DNA of 64,000 nt from the NCBI RefSeq assembly GCF_003387575.1, contig NZ_QUAB01000012.1, positions 1 to 64,000 on the forward strand, given 5' to 3'. The stretch comes from Microbacterium bovistercoris (lineage in GTDB: Bacteria; Actinomycetota; Actinomycetes; Actinomycetales; Microbacteriaceae). The notes beneath the pieces are model-generated. The model ran no database searches and had not been told where the DNA came from. It worked only from the letters and a program-made list of their open reading frames with translations. Position 1 is the first letter of the stretch, and the number at the start of each line of letters is the position of its first letter. The position numbers and the translations under genes were made by a program. This document shows positions 16,562-26,740 of this stretch, one piece after another.

Positions 16562-17905
16562 TCATGGGGAAGGCGTGCGTCGATCGCGCGCCGAACGGAT
16601 GCGCCGGGCAGCTGCGGTGACGCCAAGCGCCACCAGAATACCAGGTACCGTGAGCGCGAGAAGCGGCAGGGTACCGTACCGAAGCGATTCCGCGCTCGGA
16701 AGCAGCGGCGAACCGGGCTTCGTCGGCGCGTCAGCGGCAGGCAGCGGCGGCACGGCGATCGGCGTCACCGTGGGCTCCGGCGCGGGGTCGCTCTCGGCAC
16801 GACGGTACAGCCGGATCCACTCCTCGAGATCGCCCATCGGGTTCGCCGACACCTTCGGCACATCGGCTGTGACCGCCGCGGCGGCGTTCAGGAGGCCGTA
16901 GCCGTAGAGCGGATCCGGCACCCTCTTCACCCCCGGAACCGCCGTGGCCGTGCGGATGATGCGGTTGATGACGTTCGCGGCGTCCAGATCGGGATGCGCG
17001 GAGCGCACCAGGGCCGCCACCCCCGCCACGATCGGCGCAGCGCCGCTGGTGCCGTCCCAGGTGACGACGGTGCCGTCCGCCGAAACGCCGAGCAGGCCCT
17101 CGCTGGGCGCCGAGATGCCGATCGTGATGCCCTGCGTCGACGCCTCGACACTCGCGTCGCCGTGCTGGTCCACGCCGCCCACGGTGAGCACGCCCGGGAT
17201 CGTTGCCGGTGCGCCGACGATCGACGTGCCGCTGCCCCGGTTGCCCGCCGCGACGACCACGACGACGTCGTGCTCGAACGCGTAGAGGAACGCGTCGTCC
17301 CAGCTCTCGTCCCAGTCCAGCGTGTTCGTCGTCAGCGACAGGTTGATGACGTCTGCGCCGTGGTCGACCGCCCAGCGCATCGCCTTCGCGATCTGCTCCG
17401 TGAACGGCACGACCGCCGCGGCCTCGAAGCCGATCGAGATCGAGAGCAGCTTCGCCTCCGGCGCGACGCCGATCATGCCCGTGCCGTCGGCCGCGCCGCG
17501 GGCTCCGGCCAGGGACGCCACCCAGGTGCCGTGGTTCTTGTCCTTCGTACCCAGCGGTGTACGTCCGTCCGGCGTGCCGCTGCCCGAGACGTCGGTGCCG
17601 TCGGCGACCGCGCCGTCGAAAGCACCGGGCGGACGTCCGATGCCGGTGTCGATGATCGCGATCGTCGAGCCCTTGCCGCGCGTCGTGCGCCAGGCCTCGC
17701 GGATGCGGGCCCCGTCGAGCCAGTACTCGGACGCCCGGATGGGGTCCTTCGGGTCGTCGGCGACCGGCGGCGGAGTGGCATCCGGGGTCGCGACGGGAGC
17801 GGGCTCCGGCGTCGCGGCGGATGCCGGGGCTGCGGCGAGGAGGGCGAGGGATGCCGCCACCGTCGCGGTCGCGACGATGCCGCGCAGCAGCCTCATCGGC
17901 CTCAT
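16562..17905 (-). CDS. S8 family serine protease, mycosin-like, membrane anchored
   Basis: A 447-residue subtilisin-family protease with a signal peptide (LLRGIVATATVAASLALLAAAPASA), a Pro-rich linker, the catalytic triad in IAIIDTGIG, NHGTWVASLAG and GTSGAAPIVAG, oxyanion Asn in VAAGNRGSG, and a C-terminal transmembrane helix followed by a basic tail. The layout resembles mycosins of type VII secretion, but no ESX gene is near. It should sit on the outer face of the membrane. The ATG at 17905 overlaps the DUF501 stop (ATGA), and the end abuts ndh, so it is part of the eno cluster transcript. Confidence 0.9.
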   Translation of the reverse strand: MRPMRLLRGIVATATVAASLALLAAAPASAATPEPAPVATPDATPPPVADDPKDPIRASEYWLDGARIREAWRTTRGKGSTIAIIDTGIGRPPGAFDGAVADGTDVSGSGTPDGRTPLGTKDKNHGTWVASLAGARGAADGTGMIGVAPEAKLLSISIGFEAAAVVPFTEQIAKAMRWAVDHGADVINLSLTTNTLDWDESWDDAFLYAFEHDVVVVVAAGNRGSGTSIVGAPATIPGVLTVGGVDQHGDASVEASTQGITIGISAPSEGLLGVSADGTVVTWDGTSGAAPIVAGVAALVRSAHPDLDAANVINRIIRTATAVPGVKRVPDPLYGYGLLNAAAAVTADVPKVSANPMGDLEEWIRLYRRAESDPAPEPTVTPIAVPPLPAADAPTKPGSPLLPSAESLRYGTLPLLALTVPGILVALGVTAAARRIRSARDRRTPSP

Positions 17906-18432
17906 CCGGCGGCGTCTCCGTGCGCGGCCCCGGGTGAGACGCAGGCGCAGCGCTCGGGCGACCAGCTCGAGCGCGCCAGCGCCGCATCGCCGATCGGGTT
18001 CACGCCCGGGCCCGCGGCGAGGGCGTGCCCGGCCAGGGCGTGCAGGCACTTCACGCGCGTCGGCATCCCTCCGGACGAGACGCCCGCGATCTCGGGAACG
18101 TCGCCGAACTGCGCGCGATCGGCGAGGAACGCCTCGTGCGCGCGCAGGTACTGCGCGGCGACGTCCTCGTCCTCGAGCATCGCGGCCAGTTCCGGCATGA
18201 CGTGCTCGGCCTCGAGGGTCGACATCGCCGCGGTGGCCGCGGGGTGCGTGAGGTAGTAGAACGTCGGGAACGGGGAGCCGTCGTCCAGTCGCGGCGAGGT
18301 GGCGACCACGGTCGGGTTGCCGCACACGCATCGCGCGGCGATGCCCACGACGCCGCGTGCCGTACGGCCCAGCTGCGCGGACACCACCGCGATCTCGGCG
18401 GGCGTGGGGGCGGCGAAGGGCGGAGTCGTCAC
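17902..18432 (-). CDS. DUF501 domain-containing protein
   Basis: A 176-residue protein of the actinobacterial DUF501 family, with conserved cysteines in IAARCVCGNPTV and the C-terminal motif SSGGMPTRVKCLHALAGHALA. Function is unknown; the gene is conserved between divIC and a downstream gene (often ppx) in Actinobacteria. The GTG at 18430-18432 is the best-fitting start. It overlaps the S8 protease start by four bases. Confidence 0.88.
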   Translation of the reverse strand: MTTPPFAAPTPAEIAVVSAQLGRTARGVVGIAARCVCGNPTVVATSPRLDDGSPFPTFYYLTHPAATAAMSTLEAEHVMPELAAMLEDEDVAAQYLRAHEAFLADRAQFGDVPEIAGVSSGGMPTRVKCLHALAGHALAAGPGVNPIGDAALARSSWSPERCACVSPGAAHGDAAG

Positions 18433-18479
18433 TCGACCAGCGTAGAGGAGGCCGGCTGGGCGAAACCCGAGGGGCGCGC

Positions 18480-19040
18480 TCAGCGCAGCGGCGCCTCGAC
18501 CGCGTTCTTGGCCAGGCCCGAGCCGGCGATGCTGCGCAGCAGCTGCGGCATCCAGTCGGCCTTGCGTTCGACGAGTTCGTCGCTCACCGGCACCTGCTCC
18601 TTGGGCAGCGCCGCCGGGTCGAGATCGTTGTCCACGAGGTAGGGCACCTCGCCCGGCTTGACGTAGTACAGGCGCTCGCGCGCCTGCGTGCTGATGTAGG
18701 CCGGGTCGTTCCAGCGCTCGCGCTCCAGCTCGAGCGCGGCGATCTCCTCCTCGGTGACCTGCACCGATGCCTCGACGGCGGCGATCTTCTGCCTCTGGTC
18801 GAGGTACGTGCCGAGGCTCGGCACGAGCACCCAGGCGCCCAGGACCACGAGCGACAGCATGATGGCGGAGAAGGCGGACAGCCGGATGCCGCTGGTCCAC
18901 TCCCCCACGTCGACGCGGCGGCGGGCGCGCGGTTCGCGCGCTGACCGAGCGGATGCCGCCGGCTTCGCGGCGCCCGCCTTCGAAGCGGACCCGGCGGACG
19001 GCTTCGGAGACGGCGAAAGGGGAGCCGGTCGTCTGGCCAC
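18480..19040 (-). CDS. FtsB/DivIC-type septum formation protein
   Basis: A 186-residue bitopic protein: a basic Ala/Pro-rich cytoplasmic tail (about 1-50), one transmembrane helix (AFSAIMLSLVVLGAWVLVP), then a periplasmic-side coiled coil (YLDQRQKIAAVEASVQVTEE) and the ERERWNDPAYISTQARERLYYVKPGE block that defines the DivIC/FtsB family. It is expected to join FtsL/FtsQ in the divisome. It lies 39 bases after eno, the usual actinobacterial order. Confidence 0.9.
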   Translation of the reverse strand: MARRPAPLSPSPKPSAGSASKAGAAKPAASARSAREPRARRRVDVGEWTSGIRLSAFSAIMLSLVVLGAWVLVPSLGTYLDQRQKIAAVEASVQVTEEEIAALELERERWNDPAYISTQARERLYYVKPGEVPYLVDNDLDPAALPKEQVPVSDELVERKADWMPQLLRSIAGSGLAKNAVEAPLR

Positions 19041-19079
19041 GGCTCCCCTTTCGTCGTTCAGCGGAATGGAATCAGCTGG

Positions 19080-20498
<1,419 letters not shown>

Positions 20499-21158
20499 TC
20501 AGACGAGGAGGGCGATCGCGATGCCGTCCCAGCCCTTCAGGCCGACGGTCTGCAGCGCGGTGGCGTCGAAGCGCGGGTCCTCCCCCAGCATCCGCAGCGC
20601 GTGCTGTGTGCCCACGACCATCGAGTCGGCGCTGTGCGCATTCGCGATCTCGCCCTCGCGGCCGATGTTGTCCAGCACGACGACGGTGCCGGGGCGGCCC
20701 AGCCTCGCCGCCCAGTCCAGGTAGATCGTGTTGGACTCCTTGTCGGCGTCGATGAAGACCAGGTCGAAGTCGCCGACCAGCGTCGGCAGCACATCAGCCG
20801 CCCGGCCGATGCGGATGTCGACCCGCTCACCCACGCCCGCGGCATCGATGCTCTTGCGAGCGACGGCGGCGTTCGCCGACTCCGCCTCGACGGTGACGAC
20901 GCGCCCTCCCTCCCCCACGCCGCGCGCCATCCAGATCGTCGAGTACCCGCCGAGAGTGCCGATCTCGAGCACGCGCCGCGCGCCGCTCATCCGCACCAGC
21001 AGGTTCAGCAGCTTGCCCGAGACCGGTGCGACCTCGATCGCCGGCATCCCGGCATCCTGCTGCGCGGCGAGCGCGGCCTCCAACGCGGGATCGTGCCCCA
21101 CGAGCGTCTCGGACAGATAGCCGTCGGCGGCGCGCCAGTTCTCGTACGTGGGTTCCAT
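20499..21158 (-). CDS. O-methyltransferase (class I, SAM-dependent)
   Basis: A 219-residue methyltransferase of the catechol-O-methyltransferase/Rv0187 type. It has VLEIGTLGGYSTIWMARG (SAM motif I), the acidic strand-end VVTVEAE, and the metal-binding FDLVFIDADKE plus VVLDNIGREGE. It likely methylates a hydroxylated small molecule using Mg2+. The start may be ATG 21158 or TTG 21170; neither has a well-spaced ribosome site. Its stop lies one base from the palindromic repeat. Confidence 0.88.
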   Translation of the reverse strand: MEPTYENWRAADGYLSETLVGHDPALEAALAAQQDAGMPAIEVAPVSGKLLNLLVRMSGARRVLEIGTLGGYSTIWMARGVGEGGRVVTVEAESANAAVARKSIDAAGVGERVDIRIGRAADVLPTLVGDFDLVFIDADKESNTIYLDWAARLGRPGTVVVLDNIGREGEIANAHSADSMVVGTQHALRMLGEDPRFDATALQTVGLKGWDGIAIALLV

Positions 21159-21203
21159 GACCTCAGCCAACCCTGCGCGCCGCGGCGGGTCAACCGGTCG
21201 GCA

Positions 21204-22196
21204 TCAGGATGCGGGTGGCAGCGGCGCCTGCGGCGCCGACCCCGGACCCCGGCGCGCGAGCGCGGGCTGCTCCCGGAACTGCCCGGTCAGCAGCAGGATC
21301 ACGATGACGATCGCGCAGGCGATCCAGCCGGAGATGCCGAGCACGATCGAGAACGCCGGATCGAGCGGGGTGCCCGCCGCGCGGAAGACCATCGGCAGAC
21401 CCGCCGCGGCGTTCAGCGCGCCGTGTGCGAAGACCGCGGGCCACACCGACCCGGAGCGCAGGCGGGTCCAACCGAACAGCACGCCCACCGCGACGCACCC
21501 TCCGACCATCAGCAGCACGCCGAGGATGTCGGTGCGACCGAAGTTGTAGCCGAGCAGGATCACAGGCGCATGCCACAGCCCCCAGATGGCTCCGCTGACC
21601 AGCAGCGCGGTCCAGGTGCCGTACCGGCGCAGCGCCGGCACCAGGAACCCGCGCCAGCCGAGCTCCTCACCGAAGGCGGCGAGCGCGTTGACGGTCGCCG
21701 CCGCTACCGGGAGCGATGCCAGCTGCGCGGCCACGAGCACGAAAGCCGGCGGCAGTTCCGTGCCCGGCGGTACGGCGCCCCTCAGCGTCTCCTCGAAGCC
21801 CGACAGACCGATGAAGTCCGCCTTCATCCATCCGAACGCGATCGCGATCAGCATCGCGAGAACGACGACAGCGACCGTGCCGAACAGCGAGATCACGCTC
21901 ATCCAGATCACGCGCGACGCGGGACGCAGCGGCCACATCCCCAGAAACCGCAGTCGCTGTCCGCGCGGCACCGGACGCATCACCAGCATCACGATCAGCA
22001 CGGCGACCGCCGGGGTGTACATCATCACCGGCAGCAGCACGGGAGCGAACGGTGCGGCGAGACCCTCACCGAGCCAGAGCGGCAGCGCGACCAGCCACGC
22101 CAGACCGCAGGCGAGCACGACGTAGGCGATGATCGCTCCGAGCCCGATCCGCAGTGCAGCATCCCTTCCGTCGACGCGGCGAGCATGTGCGCTCAT
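21204..22196 (-). CDS. CPBP family intramembrane metalloprotease
   Basis: A 330-residue polytopic membrane protein of the CAAX protease/bacteriocin-processing (CPBP, Abi) family. The active-site motifs are EELGWRGFLVPALRR, SGAIWGLWHAPVILLG and the distal histidine FAHGALNA. The substrate is unknown. It is the last gene of a three-gene unit: its ATG overlaps the stop of the DUF1648 gene (ATGA) and is preceded by GGAGGA. Confidence 0.9.
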   Translation of the reverse strand: MSAHARRVDGRDAALRIGLGAIIAYVVLACGLAWLVALPLWLGEGLAAPFAPVLLPVMMYTPAVAVLIVMLVMRPVPRGQRLRFLGMWPLRPASRVIWMSVISLFGTVAVVVLAMLIAIAFGWMKADFIGLSGFEETLRGAVPPGTELPPAFVLVAAQLASLPVAAATVNALAAFGEELGWRGFLVPALRRYGTWTALLVSGAIWGLWHAPVILLGYNFGRTDILGVLLMVGGCVAVGVLFGWTRLRSGSVWPAVFAHGALNAAAGLPMVFRAAGTPLDPAFSIVLGISGWIACAIVIVILLLTGQFREQPALARRGPGSAPQAPLPPAS

Positions 22197-23263
22197 GCGT
22201 CTCCTCCTTCGACCGTGGCGTCGCGGGAGGACGGGGCACCGGCACGGTCGAGGTACGCCTGCAGCACGGCCGCGCCCACCTCGGCGCCGTCGACCGTGAC
22301 GATCAGCCGTCCCCTGCCGCGTCGCTCGACCTCGATGGCCGGCCCCGTGCGCAGCACGATGCCGGTGCGCCCGTCCACACCGAGACGCCACCCGAAACCA
22401 CCGAACTCTCCGAACGGATGGCATTCGACAGCACGCACCGAGACGACCTCGTCGAGCGGGACGACCGCACGGGGCACCCCGATCTGAGAACGGACTGAAA
22501 GACCGTCGGGGCCCGCCTTCACGCGGAACGACGCGGTCGCGGCGAACGCGAGACCGATGATGAGCAGTGTCAGCGCCGGCACCCAGGCGCTCTCCGGCGC
22601 CTGGACGACCATCACCGCAGTGACGGCGACGAGGAGGACCACGGCGCAGCCGATGATGATCATCGCGCCCCGCGACATGGTCGCCGTCGCCATCCAGACC
22701 ACGCGCTCACCCGTCGAGATCGATGCCAGGTGCACCGGCTTCAGCGCAGCGGCGGGTGTCGGATGCACGTGCGGCTGCAGAAACCAGCCCGCCGCCCCGA
22801 GTGCGAGCAGCACCACGACGCCGAGGATGAGGATGCCACCGATGCCACCGACCTGCGTGGCATCCTCCAGACCGCGCTGGATCGCCACCGAGCCCGTGGT
22901 GATCACGGCGCTGAAGCCGGAGAGTCCGAGCGCCATCGCGCCGAGCAGGCGCGCGGCGACGCCCCACTGCCCCCGCGCCATCGCGAGCGTGCTGACCACC
23001 AGCAGGAGCGGCAGCCCGAGCCCGATACCGACGGCCAGCCAGATGTAGATGACCGGCGCACCGAATCCGTCGACGCCGTCCACGCCCCAGTGCGTCGCGG
23101 CCGGATCGGGCAGTTCGGGAAGCCAGGCGAGGATCAGTCCCACTGCGATCGCGGTGATCACGACCGGCGCGACGATCCCCACGAGCACAAGCGCGCGCCG
23201 AGCGCGACGCAGATCCCCCTCGGGCACGGCGGACACCTGACGGTCGAGCGGATGTTCGGTCAT
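22193..23263 (-). CDS. DUF1648-type membrane protein
   Basis: A 356-residue membrane protein. The first helix is followed by LPDPAATHWGVDGVDGFG, the DUF1648 signature also seen in the SdpI immunity-protein family. About six helices follow, then a soluble C-terminal domain (from VKAGPDGLSVRSQIGVPR) that resembles PH-like domains of membrane proteins. It overlaps the GntR gene upstream and the CPBP gene downstream by four bases each, so all three are co-translated. Family members next to GntR repressors are often stress-response membrane proteins; the role here is unknown. Confidence 0.82.
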   Translation of the reverse strand: MTEHPLDRQVSAVPEGDLRRARRALVLVGIVAPVVITAIAVGLILAWLPELPDPAATHWGVDGVDGFGAPVIYIWLAVGIGLGLPLLLVVSTLAMARGQWGVAARLLGAMALGLSGFSAVITTGSVAIQRGLEDATQVGGIGGILILGVVVLLALGAAGWFLQPHVHPTPAAALKPVHLASISTGERVVWMATATMSRGAMIIIGCAVVLLVAVTAVMVVQAPESAWVPALTLLIIGLAFAATASFRVKAGPDGLSVRSQIGVPRAVVPLDEVVSVRAVECHPFGEFGGFGWRLGVDGRTGIVLRTGPAIEVERRGRGRLIVTVDGAEVGAAVLQAYLDRAGAPSSRDATVEGGDA

Positions 23264-23610
23264 GGCGTCGTCTCCTTGATGAGTGCGGCGATGGTCGCGG
23301 GTGTGAGGCCGAGGCGCGCACCGCGGCGCACGAGATCGGCGATGTCATCGGCCAGCTCGGCGAGAGGCTCGGCTGCGGCGGAGACCACGGCGCCTCGTCC
23401 GCGGCGCAGATCGACGAGTCCCTCCGCGCGCAGCTCCTGATAGGCGCGCAGCACGGTGTGCACGTTCACGTCGACCGCCTCGGCGACCTCGCGCGCGGCG
23501 GGCAGGCGATCGCCGGGGCGCAGCCGCCCGGCGAGAACCTCGGCACGAACGGATGCCGCGATCTGCTCGAACAGCGACCTGGTGCTCTCGGGATCGATCC
23601 GGATCAGCAT
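23260..23610 (-). CDS. GntR family repressor (YtrA-like)
   Basis: A 116-residue regulator: a GntR winged helix (residues about 10-75; LFEQIAASVRAEVLAGRLRPG, then VNVHTVLRAYQELRAEGLV) and a short helical C-terminal dimerisation segment, the size typical of the YtrA subgroup. The ATG at 23608-23610 has GAGGAGG five bases upstream, better than the in-frame ATG at 23616. It leads the GntR-DUF1648-CPBP operon and very likely represses it through the palindrome 20 bases upstream. Confidence 0.92.
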   Translation of the reverse strand: MLIRIDPESTRSLFEQIAASVRAEVLAGRLRPGDRLPAAREVAEAVDVNVHTVLRAYQELRAEGLVDLRRGRGAVVSAAAEPLAELADDIADLVRRGARLGLTPATIAALIKETTP

Positions 23611-23629
23611 GCACACCTCCTCGACACAC

Positions 23630-23652
23630 TTATTCTATTACAACTAGAATAA
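23630..23652 (-). promoter_or_regulatory. Probable GntR operator/promoter palindrome
   Basis: TTATTCTA and TAGAATAA form a perfect eight-base inverted repeat with a seven-base spacer (TTACAAC). It is a strikingly AT-rich island in this genome, 20 bases upstream of the GntR start. TAGAAT read on the minus strand could be the -10 hexamer, so binding would block the promoter. Autorepression is inferred from position. Confidence 0.8.
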
Positions 23653-23713
23653 TATTTGTCGATGTGGTCCAGACGATCCGTCACGACCCGGTGGGCACCG
23701 GCAAGCTGACGCC

Positions 23714-24184
23714 ATGCGCATCACTCCTCGCCGCCTCGCCGTGGGCATGTCCCTGTGGATCCCGAATCTGTTCAGCGGCATCCGGGTGCGGCGCTTCTCC
23801 GACGACTGGACGCACGCCACCGTCGAGCTGCATGTGAATCTGTTCACCCGCAATTACGTGAAGACCGCCTTCGGCGGATCGATGTCGGCAATGACGGACC
23901 CGTACTTCTTCATGCTCGTCATGCACCAGCTCGGCCGGGATCACGTCGTCTGGGACACCCGCGGCGAGATCGAGTTCGTCAAGCCCGGTCGCGGGGTGCT
24001 CACCGCGGAGTTCTCCGTGCCGAAGGAGAAGACTGAGGAGCTGCGCGAGCGGGCCCGCGGCGGCGCCAAGGTCCTGGAGTGGTTCGAGACCGTGATCACC
24101 GACCGCGACGGCGACGTCGTGGCGCGCGTGCGCCGCGAGGTCTACGTGCGTGAGAAGAAGCGCGTCACCGACGCCCGAAGCTGA
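23714..24184 (+). CDS. DUF4442 domain protein (hotdog-fold, thioesterase-like)
   Basis: A 156-residue protein matching the DUF4442 family: WIPNLFSGIRVRRFSDDW, then NYVKTAFGGSMSAMTDPYFF and the beta-strand GEIEFVKPGRG. The family is a hotdog fold related to acyl-CoA thioesterases; no substrate is known. Transcribed divergently from the GntR operon, whose operator is 62 bases from its start codon, so shared control is possible. No clear ribosome site is visible. Confidence 0.85.
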   Translation: MRITPRRLAVGMSLWIPNLFSGIRVRRFSDDWTHATVELHVNLFTRNYVKTAFGGSMSAMTDPYFFMLVMHQLGRDHVVWDTRGEIEFVKPGRGVLTAEFSVPKEKTEELRERARGGAKVLEWFETVITDRDGDVVARVRREVYVREKKRVTDARS

Positions 24185-24190
24185 GCGCGA

Positions 24191-24577
24191 TCACCTCAGC
24201 TTCGGCCCCTTCAGGTGATCCCCCCGGCCGACGGCGTACGACTCGGCCAGCCACTGCGCGAAGGTGTCGTCCATCTCGTCGAGCGAGGTGACGCGGAAGT
24301 AGTTCACGAACAGGCGGCTCTCGTAGGCCGCCGAGCGCTGGATGCGGGGGTCCGGCTCGATCGCACGCGTCAGATCGAGGTAGCCGCGCAGATGGTCGTC
24401 GCCCGGGATCACTCCCGCGAAGCCGCGACGCGTGCCCTTGATGGTGATCGCGGACCTGTTGACCGAGTAGGTGAAGGGCCCGCACTCCTCAGCCAGTTCG
24501 ATGAAGCGGTCGTAGAGCGCCACGACCTCGGGCGGCTTCCCGCGCAGATACTGTTCGACAGTCGGTCCCTGGTCCAT
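24191..24577 (-). CDS. DUF5655 domain-containing protein
   Basis: A 128-residue soluble protein with FIELAEECGPFTYSVNRSAI, TIKGTRRGFAGVIP and YESRLFVNYFRVTSLDEMDD, the conserved blocks of DUF5655, a small family of unknown function. It converges with the DUF4442 gene (six bases between stops). Confidence 0.8.
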   Translation of the reverse strand: MDQGPTVEQYLRGKPPEVVALYDRFIELAEECGPFTYSVNRSAITIKGTRRGFAGVIPGDDHLRGYLDLTRAIEPDPRIQRSAAYESRLFVNYFRVTSLDEMDDTFAQWLAESYAVGRGDHLKGPKLR

Positions 24578-24654
24578 TCCGCGAGGGTAGCGAGGACATC
24601 GGACACGGGGAAGGGCGTCACCTGCCGTTCACCCCTCAGTGCCACGATGGACGG

Positions 24655-25899
24655 ATGCCGCTCACCCGCCGCCTCACGCTGACCGACGCCGTCGCCATCG
24701 GCGCAGGATCGATGATCGGCGCCGGCGTGTTCTCGGTCTGGGGTCCGGCGATCGATGCCGCAGGTCCCTGGCTGCTGCTCGCCCTCGGCGTCGCCGCCGT
24801 CGTCGCGTTCTGCAACGCCACCTCGTCGGCCCAGCTGGCCGCCGTGCATCCGGTCTCCGGCGGCACCTACGCCTACGCGAGGGCGGAGATCGGGCCGTGG
24901 TCCGGGTTCGCCGCCGGCTGGTGCTTCGTCATCGGCAAGACCGCGAGCTGCGCGGCGATGGCACTGACCTTCGCCGCCTATGCGGCGCCCGAGGGCTGGC
25001 AGGTGCCGGTGGCCGTGATCGCCGTGACCGCTCTGGTGACGGTCAACTGTTTCGGCGTCACCCGAACCGCCCTGCTCACCCGCATCCTCGTCGTCGCGTC
25101 GCTGATCGGTCTCGCCGTCGTGATGGCGACCGGCTTCACGGGAGCAGATGCCGTTCCCGCTCCCCTGCCCGACGTCAGCGCATACGGGGTGCTGCAGGCG
25201 GCCGGCCTGCTGTTCTTCGCCTTCGCGGGCTACGCCCGGATCGCGACCATGGGCGAGGAGGTGCGCGACCCCGCCCGCACCATCCCTCGTGCGATCACGA
25301 TCGCACTGATCGGCGTGGTCGTCGTGTACGCGCTCATCGGCGTCGTCGTGCTGCTCGTGCTCGGCGGCGATGCCGCCGCGACCTCCGCCCCGCTCGCCGA
25401 GGTGGTGCGCGCGACAGGGCATCCGGCACTGGCACCGGTGGTACGGGTGACCGCGGCCGCCGCCGCGCTCGGTGCACTGCTGGCGCTGATCACCGGCATC
25501 GGCCGCACGTCGCTGGCGATGGCGCGCGAGGGTGATCTGCCGCGCTTCCTCGCCGTCGTCGATCCGCGCCGGCACGTCCCTCGCCGCGCCGAGATCACGA
25601 TCGGCGTCGTCGTGATCGCGGTGGTGCTCGTGGCCGACCTGCGCGGCGCGATCGGGTTCTCGTCCTTCGGAGTGCTGCTGTACTACCTGCTCGCGAACGC
25701 CTCGGCCCTGCGGCAGCGCGGCGACGCACGGCGGTACCCGCGCGTGCTGCAGGTGATCGGCGTGATCGGATGCGTGGCGCTGGTCAGCACGCTGCCGCCG
25801 CTCGCGTCGCTGATCGGCGTCGGCGTGCTGCTGGTCGGTCTCGCCGGCCGGTTCGTCGCACTGCGGCTGCGCGCAGGTTCCGGCTCAACGACCGGGTGA
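24655..25899 (+). CDS. APC superfamily amino acid permease
   Basis: A 414-residue transporter with about 12 hydrophobic segments. It opens with the APC signature RRLTLTDAVAIGAGSMIGAG in helix 1 and has YAYARAEIGPWSGFAAGWCF and FFAFAGYARIATMGEEVRDP (helix 6 and the following loop). It probably imports an amino acid or amine by H+ symport. The C-terminus overlaps the end of the convergent AraC gene by 15 bases. Confidence 0.9.
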   Translation: MPLTRRLTLTDAVAIGAGSMIGAGVFSVWGPAIDAAGPWLLLALGVAAVVAFCNATSSAQLAAVHPVSGGTYAYARAEIGPWSGFAAGWCFVIGKTASCAAMALTFAAYAAPEGWQVPVAVIAVTALVTVNCFGVTRTALLTRILVVASLIGLAVVMATGFTGADAVPAPLPDVSAYGVLQAAGLLFFAFAGYARIATMGEEVRDPARTIPRAITIALIGVVVVYALIGVVVLLVLGGDAAATSAPLAEVVRATGHPALAPVVRVTAAAAALGALLALITGIGRTSLAMAREGDLPRFLAVVDPRRHVPRRAEITIGVVVIAVVLVADLRGAIGFSSFGVLLYYLLANASALRQRGDARRYPRVLQVIGVIGCVALVSTLPPLASLIGVGVLLVGLAGRFVALRLRAGSGSTTG

Positions 25900-26667
25900 G
25901 GAGGCCGCGCGATAGGCCGACGGGGTGAAGCCGAGCACCGTCCGGAAGTCGGTCGTCAGGTGCGCGTGGTCGGCATAGCCGAACTCGGCGGCGACGGTGG
26001 CGAGATCGACCGAAGGATCCGTGCGCACCCGTTCCGCCGCCTCCTGCAGGCGCCGACGGCGGATCATCGCCGCAGGCGGCAGGCCGACATGCCGGTGCAT
26101 CAGGCGCTGCAGCGTCCGCACCGACACCGACAGGCGCGCCGCCGCCTCCTCCGGGGTTCCCACGTCGCTCGCCATGAGCAGGTCTGCGGCGGCGTTCGCC
26201 TGCCGTGCGGCACCCGGCAGTGCGCCGACTCGGGAGTGCAGCCACCGCGAGAACACGGCGACGGCACGCTCACGGTGGCGGTCGCCGGTCGTCATCGCCG
26301 CGGCGACGGCGTCGTGCAGCGCGGGCTCCGCGAGCGGGGCGTCCTGATCGACGACGGACACCGGGGACGGGGTGAGCGCCGCGACGGCTGCCGGCCTCAG
26401 CAGGGCCCCGACGGCCCAGCCCCGGCCTGCGAGATCGCGGTGCGTCGCCCTCGTGGTCGCTCCGACGAGCGAGACGCCGCCCTGCTCGACGACGAGGTTC
26501 AGCGCCGGGTAGGCGACTACGTCCTGTCGCGACGTGCGGCCGGGCTGGATGTCCCACTCCGGGATCCAGAACCACTCCGCGAGGTCCGCGATCTCCGGCG
26601 GGGCGGGAAGCCGGTGGAACTCCGGAAGCCGTGCCGGGTAGAGCACACCGCGGGTGGGGTCGACCAT
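25885..26667 (-). CDS. AraC family transcriptional regulator
   Basis: A 260-residue regulator: an N-terminal effector-type domain with WFWIPEWDI and a C-terminal double helix-turn-helix (about 160-255) with RLSVSVRTLQRLMHRHVGLPP and FGYADHAHLTTDFRTVLGFTP. The ATG at 26665-26667 begins at a typical position for this subfamily; in-frame upstream sequence covers the divergent gene. It is divergent from a VOC-family gene, which it may regulate. Confidence 0.9.
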   Translation of the reverse strand: MVDPTRGVLYPARLPEFHRLPAPPEIADLAEWFWIPEWDIQPGRTSRQDVVAYPALNLVVEQGGVSLVGATTRATHRDLAGRGWAVGALLRPAAVAALTPSPVSVVDQDAPLAEPALHDAVAAAMTTGDRHRERAVAVFSRWLHSRVGALPGAARQANAAADLLMASDVGTPEEAAARLSVSVRTLQRLMHRHVGLPPAAMIRRRRLQEAAERVRTDPSVDLATVAAEFGYADHAHLTTDFRTVLGFTPSAYRAASSPGR

Positions 26668-26740
26668 CGGCCCAGCGTAGCGGCGAGGTTGTCGCGGATC
26701 TTCAAGCGCCCGGCATCCGGGCATCCGTACCGTGATCGTC

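Noticed and set aside
16562..17905. Type VII secretion locus
   Set aside because: The protease resembles mycosins but no EccB, EccC, EccD or WXG100 gene is nearby.
23714..24577. A toxin-antitoxin pair from two small convergent genes
   Set aside because: They are DUF4442 and DUF5655 proteins on opposite strands with no toxin motif; convergent genes are not a typical TA layout.
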